NCBI GenBank assembly: GCA_020639075.1
Contig: JACKHI010000001.1
Span: 1,984,001 to 2,048,000 of the forward strand
Direction: 5' to 3'
Source: Phycisphaerales bacterium
Lineage (GTDB): Bacteria; Planctomycetota; Phycisphaerae; UBA1845; UTPLA1
Length of the DNA stretch: 64,000 nt
The notes beneath the pieces are model-generated. The model was not told the origin of the DNA. It searched no databases and saw nothing but the letters and a program-made list of their open reading frames with translations. This document shows positions 18,682 to 27,110 of the stretch, one piece after another (position 1 is the first letter of the stretch; every line of letters begins with the position of its first letter). The position numbers and the translations under genes were made by a program.

Positions 18682-20400
18682 TCAGGCCATGCTCGCGACG
18701 CGATCGACTTCCGAAAAGGACGTCTGGCCCTCGATGATCTTGCGGTAGCCGCATTCATTGAGTGTCTCGAACATCCACTCACCCGCCGCCTTCCGGATCT
18801 CAGTGATCGTGGGCTTGGTCAGAATCACATCCCGGAGCTGGGCGTTGAACATCAGGATCTCAAACAGGGCCTGCCGGCCCGCGTACCCCACGTTCATACA
18901 CTTTTTGCATCCGACTGCGTCGTATAGGTCCGTGTAGTTCCTCGATTCGAGCCCCATCTTCCGAATCTGCGACGCGTCGGGCTTGTAGGGCCGCTTGCAG
19001 TTGTCGCAAAGCGTTCGCACGAGGCGCTGTGAAATGCACATCGTGACCGCACTGGCGATTAGGAACGGCTCGACGCCGAGATCGAGCAGTCGGAAGATCG
19101 TGCCGACGGTATCCCGGGCATGGATCGTTGTGAACACCAGATGGCCCGTCGTCGCGGCCTGCATTGCCATTTTGGCCGTTTCCTGGTCGCGAATCTCACC
19201 GACGAGGATGACGTCGGGATCCTGCCGGAGGACCGAGCCGAGGACCGACGAGAATGTCAGTCCGTTCCGCGGGTCGATCGAGATCTGCGTCGTGCCGGCG
19301 AGCTCGTATTCCACGGGATCCTCGATCGTCACGATGTTCCGCATTTCGGCGTTGATGGACTTGAGGGCCGTGTAGAGCGTCGTCGTTTTTCCGCTGCCGG
19401 TCGGACCGGCCAGGATCACCATGCCCGAGTCTTGCGTACAGATTCGATCCAATTCCATCACGGCGGACTCGGCCATGCCGAGCCCATGGAAGTTGTCGGG
19501 CACGGTTCCCTTGTCGAGGAATCGCAGGGCCAGCTTCTGCCCGTGCATCGTCGGCGTCATGTTGATGCGAAAGTCCACTCGACGCGCCTGCAATTCCACT
19601 GAGAAATTGCCCTCCTGAACGACTGACTTCTTGGAAATATCGATATCGCAGAGGATCTTGATGACGTTCATCAGCGCATCGCCGATCTTCGACGTGATTT
19701 CGCCGACGGAATGCATGATGCCGTCGATTCGGAATCGAAGGCCGTAGGTCTCGGGCTTGGGCTCGACGTGCAGGTCCGTCGCCCGCGTGCGAAACGCGAC
19801 GAACAGCAACTGCCGTAGGGCGTCGATGGCGTCGGCCGCCTTCTCGGTCTTCCCGGAGGCCGCTGTCAGTAGCTTGCCGCGGCGATTGATGAGGCGAATT
19901 TCCTTGGTCGAATCCGGCGCGCCTTTCGGAGGCGCCATGCTCACGCTCGCCGCGAGCAGCGGCGCCAACTGCTTGGACAACGGCCCGGCTGCGAGCTGTC
20001 GGACCGCGAGCGTCGTGCTGACCGCCGATCCGTCCATCGATCCCTGGGGAATCTCGTCCTCGATCTCCTCAACGATCGCAGCGACCGGGGCCTTCTTCCC
20101 CTTCTTCGCGCGCACATGGTCCGGTATCAATCGGATAAACGTCGTACCGATGCGAATCGTGTCCTCGAACGTCAGTTCGGCTTCGACGATACGATTCTCG
20201 CCCATCCATGTGCCGTTCGCCGACTTGAGGTCCTTGATGAGGATCAGACCGCCTTCGTGGACGATTTCGCAATGCTGGCGCGACGCGACTTTCTCATTGA
20301 TGACAATGTCGTTCCCCTCTTGCCGGCCGATCGTCAGCCTGTCTTTCCCGAGGGGATACAACGTTTTCTTGCCATTCGACTTGATCTCTAACTTCGGCAT
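18682..20400 (-). CDS. FHA domain-GspE/PilB secretion ATPase fusion
   Basis: 572 residues from the ATG at 20400 (GAGGG about 8 bases upstream; the TTG just before it is less likely). Residues 1-95 form a forkhead-associated domain with the phosphothreonine-binding set Gly25-Arg26, Ser40-Arg41, His43 and Asn62-Gly63-Thr64. A linker (~100-190) follows, then a GspE/PilB-type hexameric ATPase: Walker A GPTGSGKT with Lys338, Asp box TIEDPVEYE, Walker B VILVGEIRD, His box TTIHA and the C-terminal tetracysteine zinc site (CDNC and CKKC). It would power assembly of a type IV pilus or type II secretion pseudopilus at the inner membrane. The FHA domain stands where MshEN/N1E domains usually sit, which suggests control by a Thr kinase. 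Confidence 0.92.
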   Translation of the reverse strand: MPKLEIKSNGKKTLYPLGKDRLTIGRQEGNDIVINEKVASRQHCEIVHEGGLILIKDLKSANGTWMGENRIVEAELTFEDTIRIGTTFIRLIPDHVRAKKGKKAPVAAIVEEIEDEIPQGSMDGSAVSTTLAVRQLAAGPLSKQLAPLLAASVSMAPPKGAPDSTKEIRLINRRGKLLTAASGKTEKAADAIDALRQLLFVAFRTRATDLHVEPKPETYGLRFRIDGIMHSVGEITSKIGDALMNVIKILCDIDISKKSVVQEGNFSVELQARRVDFRINMTPTMHGQKLALRFLDKGTVPDNFHGLGMAESAVMELDRICTQDSGMVILAGPTGSGKTTTLYTALKSINAEMRNIVTIEDPVEYELAGTTQISIDPRNGLTFSSVLGSVLRQDPDVILVGEIRDQETAKMAMQAATTGHLVFTTIHARDTVGTIFRLLDLGVEPFLIASAVTMCISQRLVRTLCDNCKRPYKPDASQIRKMGLESRNYTDLYDAVGCKKCMNVGYAGRQALFEILMFNAQLRDVILTKPTITEIRKAAGEWMFETLNECGYRKIIEGQTSFSEVDRVASMA

Positions 20401-20623
20401 CAATCGGCCCTCAGTGCATCGCCGGGGCGTCCAATCGCGCGCCGTCGGCGACCCATATGCACATATTCAATACTAGGATGCCCCGCGATACGCGTCCAGT
20501 TGCGCCGAACCGCGCACGAGACAAAGGCCTGCGATGATTCCTTGTCGGCGAGCGCTTCGCAGACGACGCCGGCATCCGGAAACACAGGCCTCCGATTCGT
20601 GTAATCTGATCACCGTTTCGGTA

Positions 20624-21811
20624 TCAGCCGAGAATGACCGACGCGCCGGTCGTGATTCCCTTCAGTCGCATTTTCAGTTCGTCGGGATTCGGCGCGACTT
20701 CCATCGCGATCTTGAGGTCGATGTACTCCTCGCTGATCAACCTGTAGAGCGCCTCCGTAAAGTCCTGCATGCCTTCCTGCGTGGACGACTTCAGGACGGA
20801 CGTGATTTCGGCGTCCCGCTCCTCGGCGATGAGCTTACGGATGGATGCGTTCGCGATCATGATCTCGCAGCAGGGAATACGAGAACGCTGCGGATGAATG
20901 CTGGGCAGCAGCTTCTGACAGATGATCGATTTGAGATTGAATGTCAGCGACTGCCGGATCAGGCTGCGCGCGTCCTCCGGAAACAGGTCGAGAATTCGCG
21001 TGATCGTCTGCGCGGCGCTCGACGCGTGAATCGTTCCGAACACCAAGTGGCCTGTTTCCGAGGCATGCATCGCGGCCTCGAACGTCTCTCGATCGCGCAA
21101 CTCGCCGACGAGCACGACGTCGGGATCCTCTCGCATCAGGTATTTGAGTGCCGCGTGGAAGTCCGCGACATCGATGCCGATTTCCCGCTGATTGATGAAC
21201 GCCTTCTTGTCGTCGAACAGGTATTCGATCGGATCCTCGATCGTCACGATGTGACAGGCCCGCGAGATGTTGATCTCATTGATCATCGCGGCGATCGTTG
21301 TCGACTTGCCCGAGCCCGTAATACCCGCCAGCAGGATCAGGCCCTGATGGTATTTGGACACTTCTCGGAGCACCGGCGGAACGCCCAGCTCTTCGAAGGT
21401 GCGGATGTCTTTCGTGACGCGCCGCGCCGCGACGGACGTCATGCCGCGCTGGCGGAAAACGTTGACGCGATATCGATCGAGCCCCGGCACCTGGTGGGCA
21501 AAGTCCAGCGCGCCGTGTTCGAAGAAGTACTTCTTCTGCTTCTCGCTGATGATCTCGAAAATCATCGCCTCGATGTCTTCGGTCGACTGCGGCGGCTCCT
21601 GGGCCGATCGGATATCGCCGCGCAGCCGGAATCGCGGCGGCGAGCCCGCCTTCAGGTGCAGATCGCTCGCTTCGAGCTTACAGCAGGCGCGGAACAGTCG
21701 ATCGATCTCCGGTCCTTCCCGGCCGGGTCGTCGCTTCGCAACAGTCTTGATCTCGTGGATATCCACGGGATTCGGGTCGTCACCGGAGTGCAGATCGGGA
21801 TCGATATCCAT
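20624..21811 (-). CDS. pilT: PilT-like type IV pilus retraction ATPase
   Basis: 395 residues from the ATG at 21811 (AAAGGC upstream; the further upstream start gives a basic, non-homologous extension). After a ~40-residue acidic/basic N-terminal tail the PilT fold begins (DRLFRACCKLEASDLHLKAGSPPRFRLRGD). Motifs: Walker A GITGSGKS with Lys169, Asp box TIEDPIEYL, Walker B VVLVGELRD and His box GTIHA. PilT hexamers depolymerise type IV pili to give twitching motility. It lacks the GspE tetracysteine, as expected for PilT. First gene of the minus-strand pilus/secretion run, with a 223-base gap to the FHA-GspE gene. Confidence 0.9.
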   Translation of the reverse strand: MDIDPDLHSGDDPNPVDIHEIKTVAKRRPGREGPEIDRLFRACCKLEASDLHLKAGSPPRFRLRGDIRSAQEPPQSTEDIEAMIFEIISEKQKKYFFEHGALDFAHQVPGLDRYRVNVFRQRGMTSVAARRVTKDIRTFEELGVPPVLREVSKYHQGLILLAGITGSGKSTTIAAMINEINISRACHIVTIEDPIEYLFDDKKAFINQREIGIDVADFHAALKYLMREDPDVVLVGELRDRETFEAAMHASETGHLVFGTIHASSAAQTITRILDLFPEDARSLIRQSLTFNLKSIICQKLLPSIHPQRSRIPCCEIMIANASIRKLIAEERDAEITSVLKSSTQEGMQDFTEALYRLISEEYIDLKIAMEVAPNPDELKMRLKGITTGASVILG

Positions 21812-22151
21812 CGCAATTGCCTTTCGTGTCGTCGGTCGGATGACCGATGGGCCCGCAGTGCGCAGGCCGGAGTTCAACCCCGGTCGCCGGCGGGCGGGTG
21901 GGCGCTTCGCTCCCACCATTCTAAGAAGTTGCATGCTTCATTCAAGATTCCGGTTTGCCGGACGGCTCCCGGCACAAAGTCGGACCTGGATCGCCGATAA
22001 CGACGGCCCCGCAATCCGTTTAGACGGATAGCGATCCGACGACGCGCTTGTCTCAGCGACCCGGGTGGGCCGGAACGCGCGTCGCATTGCCGCCGGTCTC
22101 ACGGATTTCGAACCTGTCGAAGGCACCCCCCGAAAAAATGAGGAAAGCGCA
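21812..22151. other. Divergent intergenic region (340 bases)
   Basis: Lies between the PilT-like gene (minus) and the secreted methyltransferase-like gene (plus) and should contain both promoters. I see no convincing -35/-10 pair, RNA gene or long repeat. The only clear signal is the AGGAAAGCG ribosome-binding site just before the ATG at 22152. Confidence 0.35.
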
Positions 22152-23168
22152 ATGATCCGAGTCTTGACTGTCCTGTTGTCCATCGTCGCCGTCGCATTCG
22201 CCGACGAACCGCCGGAGGCGAAGCCCGCGGCGAGCGGTATCGATGTGATCCGCAAGGAAGCCAATGACCTGTCGCCGCTGTTCGAGACGCCCGTCGCCCG
22301 GCGATTCCTGGCGGCGGCGGAACGACTGCCGCATGTCGAACCACGAACGATCTACGGCGGACCCGACAGGCAGTACCTTTCAAAAACGGCCTGGGAGAAG
22401 CTCCCTGCGGAAAAGCGCGGCGGCTTCAGAGAAATCACAATTGACGAATCACGCTATTACAACACGCTCTACGGCACGCCGCTGTTCTACGTTCGCGTTA
22501 TGGAACTTCTCGGCGAGCATGGCGTGAAGTCGCTAGAGGGAAAGAAACTGCTCGATTTCGGCTACGGCACGATCGGTCATCTTCGGCTCATGGCCGACGC
22601 CGGCGCAGAGGTCGTCGGCGTCGACGTCGACACGCTGCAGCCCGCGATCTACAGCGAGCCGACGGATGTCGGTAGTGTGAGAAACCCGGACGGACGCGAC
22701 GGCAGCGTCCGGATTGCACTGGGTCGATTTCCGAGCGACGAGAAGATTCGAAAGGAAATCGGCGACGGCTACGACATTTTCACATCGAAGAACACGCTCA
22801 AGAACGGCTACATCCATCCCGCTGAAAAGGTCGACCCAAGAATGACGATCGACCTGGGCGTGACTGACGAACAGTATGTGCAGCATGTTCGCGATATCCT
22901 CAAGCCCGGCGGTCTCGCTCTGATTTACAATTTGTGCCCCGCCCCCGCCGCCGAAGACAAGCCGTACATCCCCTGGGCCGACGGTCACTGCCCATTTCCG
23001 CGCGAGATGTGGGAGGCCAACGGCTTTGAAGTGCTCGTGTTCGATAAGGACGACTCCGAATTCGCCCGCAAGATGGCGAAGGCGCTAGAGTGGGACGCGG
23101 TGCCTCAATCCATGAACCTGGAGGGGGATCTTTTTGCGACGTGGACGCTGGTGAGGAAGAAACGGTAA
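22152..23168 (+). CDS. Exported SAM-methyltransferase-like protein
   Basis: 338 residues; ATG at 22152 with AGGA 7 bases upstream. The N-terminus looks like a signal peptide (MIRVLTVLLSIVAVAFA followed by DEPPEAKP). Residues ~135-300 form a class I methyltransferase fold: motif I KLLDFGYGTIGHL, an acidic end of strand two (VVGVDVD) and a post-motif region (YDIFTSKNTLKNGY, ILKPGGLALIYNLCP). The mix of export signal and a SAM-binding fold is odd, because SAM is not expected in the periplasm; either the hydrophobic start is a membrane anchor with a cytoplasmic domain, the true start is internal, or the domain is repurposed. Substrate unknown. Confidence 0.7.
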   Translation: MIRVLTVLLSIVAVAFADEPPEAKPAASGIDVIRKEANDLSPLFETPVARRFLAAAERLPHVEPRTIYGGPDRQYLSKTAWEKLPAEKRGGFREITIDESRYYNTLYGTPLFYVRVMELLGEHGVKSLEGKKLLDFGYGTIGHLRLMADAGAEVVGVDVDTLQPAIYSEPTDVGSVRNPDGRDGSVRIALGRFPSDEKIRKEIGDGYDIFTSKNTLKNGYIHPAEKVDPRMTIDLGVTDEQYVQHVRDILKPGGLALIYNLCPAPAAEDKPYIPWADGHCPFPREMWEANGFEVLVFDKDDSEFARKMAKALEWDAVPQSMNLEGDLFATWTLVRKKR

Positions 23169-23297
23169 TTCGTACGGCGCACTCAACGTCTGGTGATTAC
23201 GCTAGACCGCGAACCTTGAATGCAATCGCCACGGATTCAGGCGCGTAGCAAATTGCCATGTCCTGCCGTGATCGACATGCGGCCTACGAGTTTGACC

Positions 23298-25130
23298 TCA
23301 CATTTGAGACTGAATCCACGCGTGCATCCGATCCGCCAGCATCGACAGCGGCAACGATCCCTCTTCAAGCAGATGATCGTGAAACGCGCGGATGTCGAAC
23401 TTGTCGCCGAGCGTCGCTTCCGCCTCTTCGCGCAGCCTGCTGATCTCCAACTGACCGATCTTGTACGCCAGGGCCTGCCCCGGCCACGCGATGTAGCGAT
23501 CGACTTCCGACACGATGTTCTGCTCGCTCAGACCCGTGTTGTCTTTCATGAATTCGATCGCCTGTTCGCGCGTCCAGCCGAAGTAGTGCATGCCCGTGTC
23601 CACGACCAGCCTTGCCGAACGCCATGTGTCGTACGTCAACTGGCCGAATCGGCTATAGGGGTCCCGATAGCCGCCCAATTCGTAACCGAGCCGCTCCGAG
23701 TAGAGCGCCCAGCCTTCGATGAAGGCGTTGATGGATTCAAACCGTCGGAAGGCCGGCCAGTCGGTCCGTTCCTGCGCCAACGCAAGCTGCAGGTGATGAC
23801 CGGGCTGCGACTCGTGATAGGCGAGCGATTCCATCGTGTAGATCGGTCGCGTCTCGGGTGCATACGTGTTGACATAGAAATACGCGGGGCGCGAACCGTC
23901 GTCGGGGGCGTTGTAGTAGTAACCGGCGGGCGCGCCGGCGGCGCGAAACGTCTCCATCTCCTTGAGTTCGTACGGCGTCTTCGGGAGCTTGCCGAAAAGC
24001 TTGGGGAGGTTCGCATCCGTGATCGCCAGGTTCTCGCGATGGCGTCGCAGGATCTCTTCCGCAGTCCTGTTGTGCTGCGCCGGATCGTTCCGCATGTGCC
24101 GGATGAACTCCTGCAGCGAGCCCTCGAACTTCACTTCCGCCATGATCCCGCGCATTTCGCCGTGGATGCGCTTCAATTCGTCGAGACCGATCTGGTGGAT
24201 CGCCTCCGGCGTCAGATCCGTCGTCGTGTGATGCCGGGCCAGCGCCCGATACCAGCGCTTCCCATCGGGCAGATAGCAGTAGCCGACTGTATCGCGACAG
24301 GCGGGCAGGTAAGTGTTCTTCAGGTAGTCTCGCAGTCGCGTCAGGGAGGTGATGGCGTCGCGCGTCGCGGCTTCGATCTTCGCGCGTGAGGCCTCGCCGC
24401 CCGCCTCGGCCGTCAGTGTCTTTGCGGGCGAGTAGAGCGTCGAGTCCTTCGGATCCGTCGTGATCATCGCGACGATCTGTGGAATCGTCTGTTCGATCGT
24501 GATCTTTGGTCGGACGATGCCGCGTGCAATCCCCCTGTTCATCAGATCGATGAGTTGGTCGACCTGGACGTCGAACGCACGCAGCCGCGTCGCATATTTT
24601 TCACAATCCGTCGGTGATTTGAACGGTTGGTAAGTCTGGAGCATTCCCAGCGTCAATTGCGGGCTGTTTTGCTGTTTGACGGGCATGAGTTCTTCGGGGA
24701 ACTGGGAAAGCCGAACGCGTTCGTCGAGCGTGCGCTCGAGCAGGTCGACGTTCAGACGATCCGCGTCGCTCATTGAGCCCGATTGCAGTGAATGCAATAT
24801 CTGGAGGAGGTTCGCGTCATCCCGATCCGCGATGCGCATCGACACGAACGAGAAGTCCGCGAGTTTGTCGTCGTAGCGATGGTCGGCGAGGTACGTCGCC
24901 CATTCCGGGCTGCGACGAAGCTGCTCATCCCAGTACATGTTGAAGATCGCGTCGAGCGCCGATCGATCACGTCCGTCCATGTGCGTCTGCGGCGACACTG
25001 CGGCGCCTCGAATGCCGGGATTGGATACGGTCCCGCACGCCGCCGTCGCCATCGTAATGAGGATTGACGCAAACATCGCACATCGAATTCCGTTATGCAA
25101 TCGCAGGCTTCGCTTTTCGAGGTGAATCAT
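23298..25130 (-). CDS. DUF885 family lipoprotein peptidase
   Basis: 610 residues. The start at 25130 gives a lipoprotein signal: a basic n-region (MIHLEKRSLRLHNGIR), a hydrophobic stretch (FASILITMATAAC) and lipobox TAAC. The body is the all-helical DUF885 fold with a metallopeptidase-type HESQPGHH motif (His439, Glu440) and the downstream glutamate Glu472 in EGWALYSE, the zinc ligand pattern of this family. DUF885 proteins are predicted metallopeptidases; characterised substrates are few. Converges with the methyltransferase-like gene (129 bases) and diverges from the MscS-type gene. Anchored on the periplasmic side of a membrane (inference). Confidence 0.9.
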   Translation of the reverse strand: MIHLEKRSLRLHNGIRCAMFASILITMATAACGTVSNPGIRGAAVSPQTHMDGRDRSALDAIFNMYWDEQLRRSPEWATYLADHRYDDKLADFSFVSMRIADRDDANLLQILHSLQSGSMSDADRLNVDLLERTLDERVRLSQFPEELMPVKQQNSPQLTLGMLQTYQPFKSPTDCEKYATRLRAFDVQVDQLIDLMNRGIARGIVRPKITIEQTIPQIVAMITTDPKDSTLYSPAKTLTAEAGGEASRAKIEAATRDAITSLTRLRDYLKNTYLPACRDTVGYCYLPDGKRWYRALARHHTTTDLTPEAIHQIGLDELKRIHGEMRGIMAEVKFEGSLQEFIRHMRNDPAQHNRTAEEILRRHRENLAITDANLPKLFGKLPKTPYELKEMETFRAAGAPAGYYYNAPDDGSRPAYFYVNTYAPETRPIYTMESLAYHESQPGHHLQLALAQERTDWPAFRRFESINAFIEGWALYSERLGYELGGYRDPYSRFGQLTYDTWRSARLVVDTGMHYFGWTREQAIEFMKDNTGLSEQNIVSEVDRYIAWPGQALAYKIGQLEISRLREEAEATLGDKFDIRAFHDHLLEEGSLPLSMLADRMHAWIQSQM

Positions 25131-25366
25131 CTCGGTTCTCGCAGTCAAAATCGCAGAATCGTTTGGATCAAGAGCATCCGATCGCGCTCGGGTTTCGAAC
25201 ATATTGCGATAGACGGCGTCGCATGGCAACGCAGGCCGCCAATTGCCCTTATCACCGAAAACCATAGAATGCCGATCGCCTGCGGGTTGCAACGAGCGTT
25301 TACGCTCGACGCCGCGAGCAATCCCCCTTGCATCGAACCAACTCGAACACGAGGAGAATCCGGATC

Positions 25367-26911
25367 ATGTTGCCCCCGCGTCGTCGGACGTTCGCTATTT
25401 GTTTTCTTACGATGTCATCGGTTCTCGCGGCAAGCGGCCTACTCCTGGCCGATGACGCCCCCGCACCGAAGGCGGTGACGGTTATTCCAGCCCCCGACGA
25501 CTACGGCGAGGCCTTCAAGATCCCGAAGGATGAACTTGAACTGCTGCTCAAGCCACTGACGGCGGACGAACTCATCGTCGAGGCGGATGCGTGGCTGGAC
25601 ATGCTCAAGTCCAAGGTCAAGGAAATCAGCGACGAAGAGATCAAGGTCAAGCACGCCAATCGCGAGATCGCGAAGGCCGAAGAAAAGGCGGACGCCGCCG
25701 CCGAGAAGAAGGCAGAGGCTGAATCCGTCGCCGAAGCGAAGAAAGAGGAAGCCGCGAACGTGTCCGAGACCGCAACGGCGGCGCCGGCGGCGAAAGACGC
25801 CCATGTCGAAGCCGAGGCGGCCGACAAAGAAGCCGAACAAGCCAAGGCACAGGAAGCGGCCGCAAAGAAGGAGGCCGAGGCGCAGGCCGAGAAGAAGAAG
25901 GACAAGCTCGTCACTGTCATCACGAAGCGCGAGGATCAGCAGAAGATCATCGATCGATTCAATATCGTCCTCGCGGCCCTGACTCGAAAAGGCGGCGACG
26001 CCAAACCCTATGAAACCTATGTCAATGCCGTCAGCGGAATCAAGATCGACGTCTCCGACGCCAGTGCGGTATGGGTCTCGATCTGGGGCTGGGCCACTTC
26101 CGAAGAGGGCGGCCTGCGACTCGCCAAGAACATCGGTCTGTTCCTCGTCACGCTGTTCGCCTTCTGGATTCTCAGCCGCATCACGGGCCGCGCCGTTCGC
26201 CGCGGCGTGAAGATGATGCGCGGCGCCAGCGATCTGTTCCGGGATTTCCTTGTCAATTCGGCTCGACGCAGCGTCCTGATCGTCGGATTGATTGTCGCTT
26301 TGGGGCAACTCGAAGTGGAGATCAGCCCGCTGCTTGCGGCCATCGGCGCCGCGGGATTCGTTGTCGCATTCGCATTGCAGGGAACGCTCAGCAACTTCGC
26401 CAGCGGCATTCTCATCCTCGTTTACCGTCCGTTCGACGTGGGTGATTTCGTCGAAGTCGCGGGCGTCAACGGGACCGTCGAATCGATGACGCTGATGACA
26501 ACGACCATCAAGTCCGCGGATAACAAGCGCGTCGTCGTGCCGAACAATAGCATCTGGGGCAACGTCATCACGAACGTCACGGGCAATTCGACACGACGCG
26601 TCGATATGGTCTTCGGCATCGGCTACGGCGACGACGGCGACAAGGCCAAGGGTATTCTCGAGAAGATCCTGACGGATCATCCGCTTGTTCTGAAGGACCC
26701 GGCGCCGGTCGTCCGCATGCACGAACTCGCCGACTCTTCCGTGAATTTCGTCTGCCGGCCCTGGTCGCTCACCAGCGACTACTGGACAGTCTATTGGGAC
26801 GTCACGCGCGAAGTGAAGAAGCGGTTCGACGCGGAAAGCGTTTCGATCCCCTTCCCGCAGCGGGACATCCACGTGTATCACGAGACGGCCGTCCCTGCCG
26901 CGGATAAGTAG
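25367..26911 (+). CDS. MscS-family mechanosensitive channel with long coiled-coil N-terminal region
   Basis: 514 residues. ATG at 25367 preceded by GAGGAG. Signal peptide (RRTFAICFLTMSSVLAASGLLLA), a periplasmic helical region, then a Lys/Glu/Ala-rich coiled coil (~104-180) with low sequence complexity. Transmembrane segments follow (~255-275, 300-320) and the MscS pore helix and beta domain (~318-420; AAGFVVAFALQGTLSNFASGILILVYRPFDVGDFV, VVVPNNSIWGNVI), ending in the C-terminal alpha-beta domain. Such channels open under membrane tension to release solutes on osmotic downshock. Divergent from the DUF885 gene; 236 bases between them. Confidence 0.93.
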   Translation: MLPPRRRTFAICFLTMSSVLAASGLLLADDAPAPKAVTVIPAPDDYGEAFKIPKDELELLLKPLTADELIVEADAWLDMLKSKVKEISDEEIKVKHANREIAKAEEKADAAAEKKAEAESVAEAKKEEAANVSETATAAPAAKDAHVEAEAADKEAEQAKAQEAAAKKEAEAQAEKKKDKLVTVITKREDQQKIIDRFNIVLAALTRKGGDAKPYETYVNAVSGIKIDVSDASAVWVSIWGWATSEEGGLRLAKNIGLFLVTLFAFWILSRITGRAVRRGVKMMRGASDLFRDFLVNSARRSVLIVGLIVALGQLEVEISPLLAAIGAAGFVVAFALQGTLSNFASGILILVYRPFDVGDFVEVAGVNGTVESMTLMTTTIKSADNKRVVVPNNSIWGNVITNVTGNSTRRVDMVFGIGYGDDGDKAKGILEKILTDHPLVLKDPAPVVRMHELADSSVNFVCRPWSLTSDYWTVYWDVTREVKKRFDAESVSIPFPQRDIHVYHETAVPAADK

Positions 26912-27110
26912 TCACGCGGGCGATTTTTCGGAAGCATCGCAGCTGCGCACTTGGTGCTGCCGTCCGCTCGATTTTGCGGCCTCAAGTTGGACGATCTGCG
27001 CGCTTCGCGGCTTGAGTTCTGGCGTCAGGGGGCACCAGACGCAACGTCGCAATCCCCTAGAACGACGCCGCGATTCGTCGAAGTCCGCACCGATCGTCGA
27101 TATAGACGGT

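Noticed and set aside
20400..20585. 61-codon frame between the PilT-like and FHA-GspE genes
   Set aside because: No ribosome-binding site, no motif; overlaps the FHA-GspE start.
20534..22000. 488-codon plus-strand open frame opposite the PilT-like gene
   Set aside because: Antisense of a gene with intact Walker motifs on the other strand.
25439..26881. 480-codon minus-strand open frame opposite the MscS gene
   Set aside because: Mirror of the Lys/Glu/Ala-rich coiled coil and channel core; composition (Asp, Arg, Leu repeats) and lack of motifs mark it as antisense.
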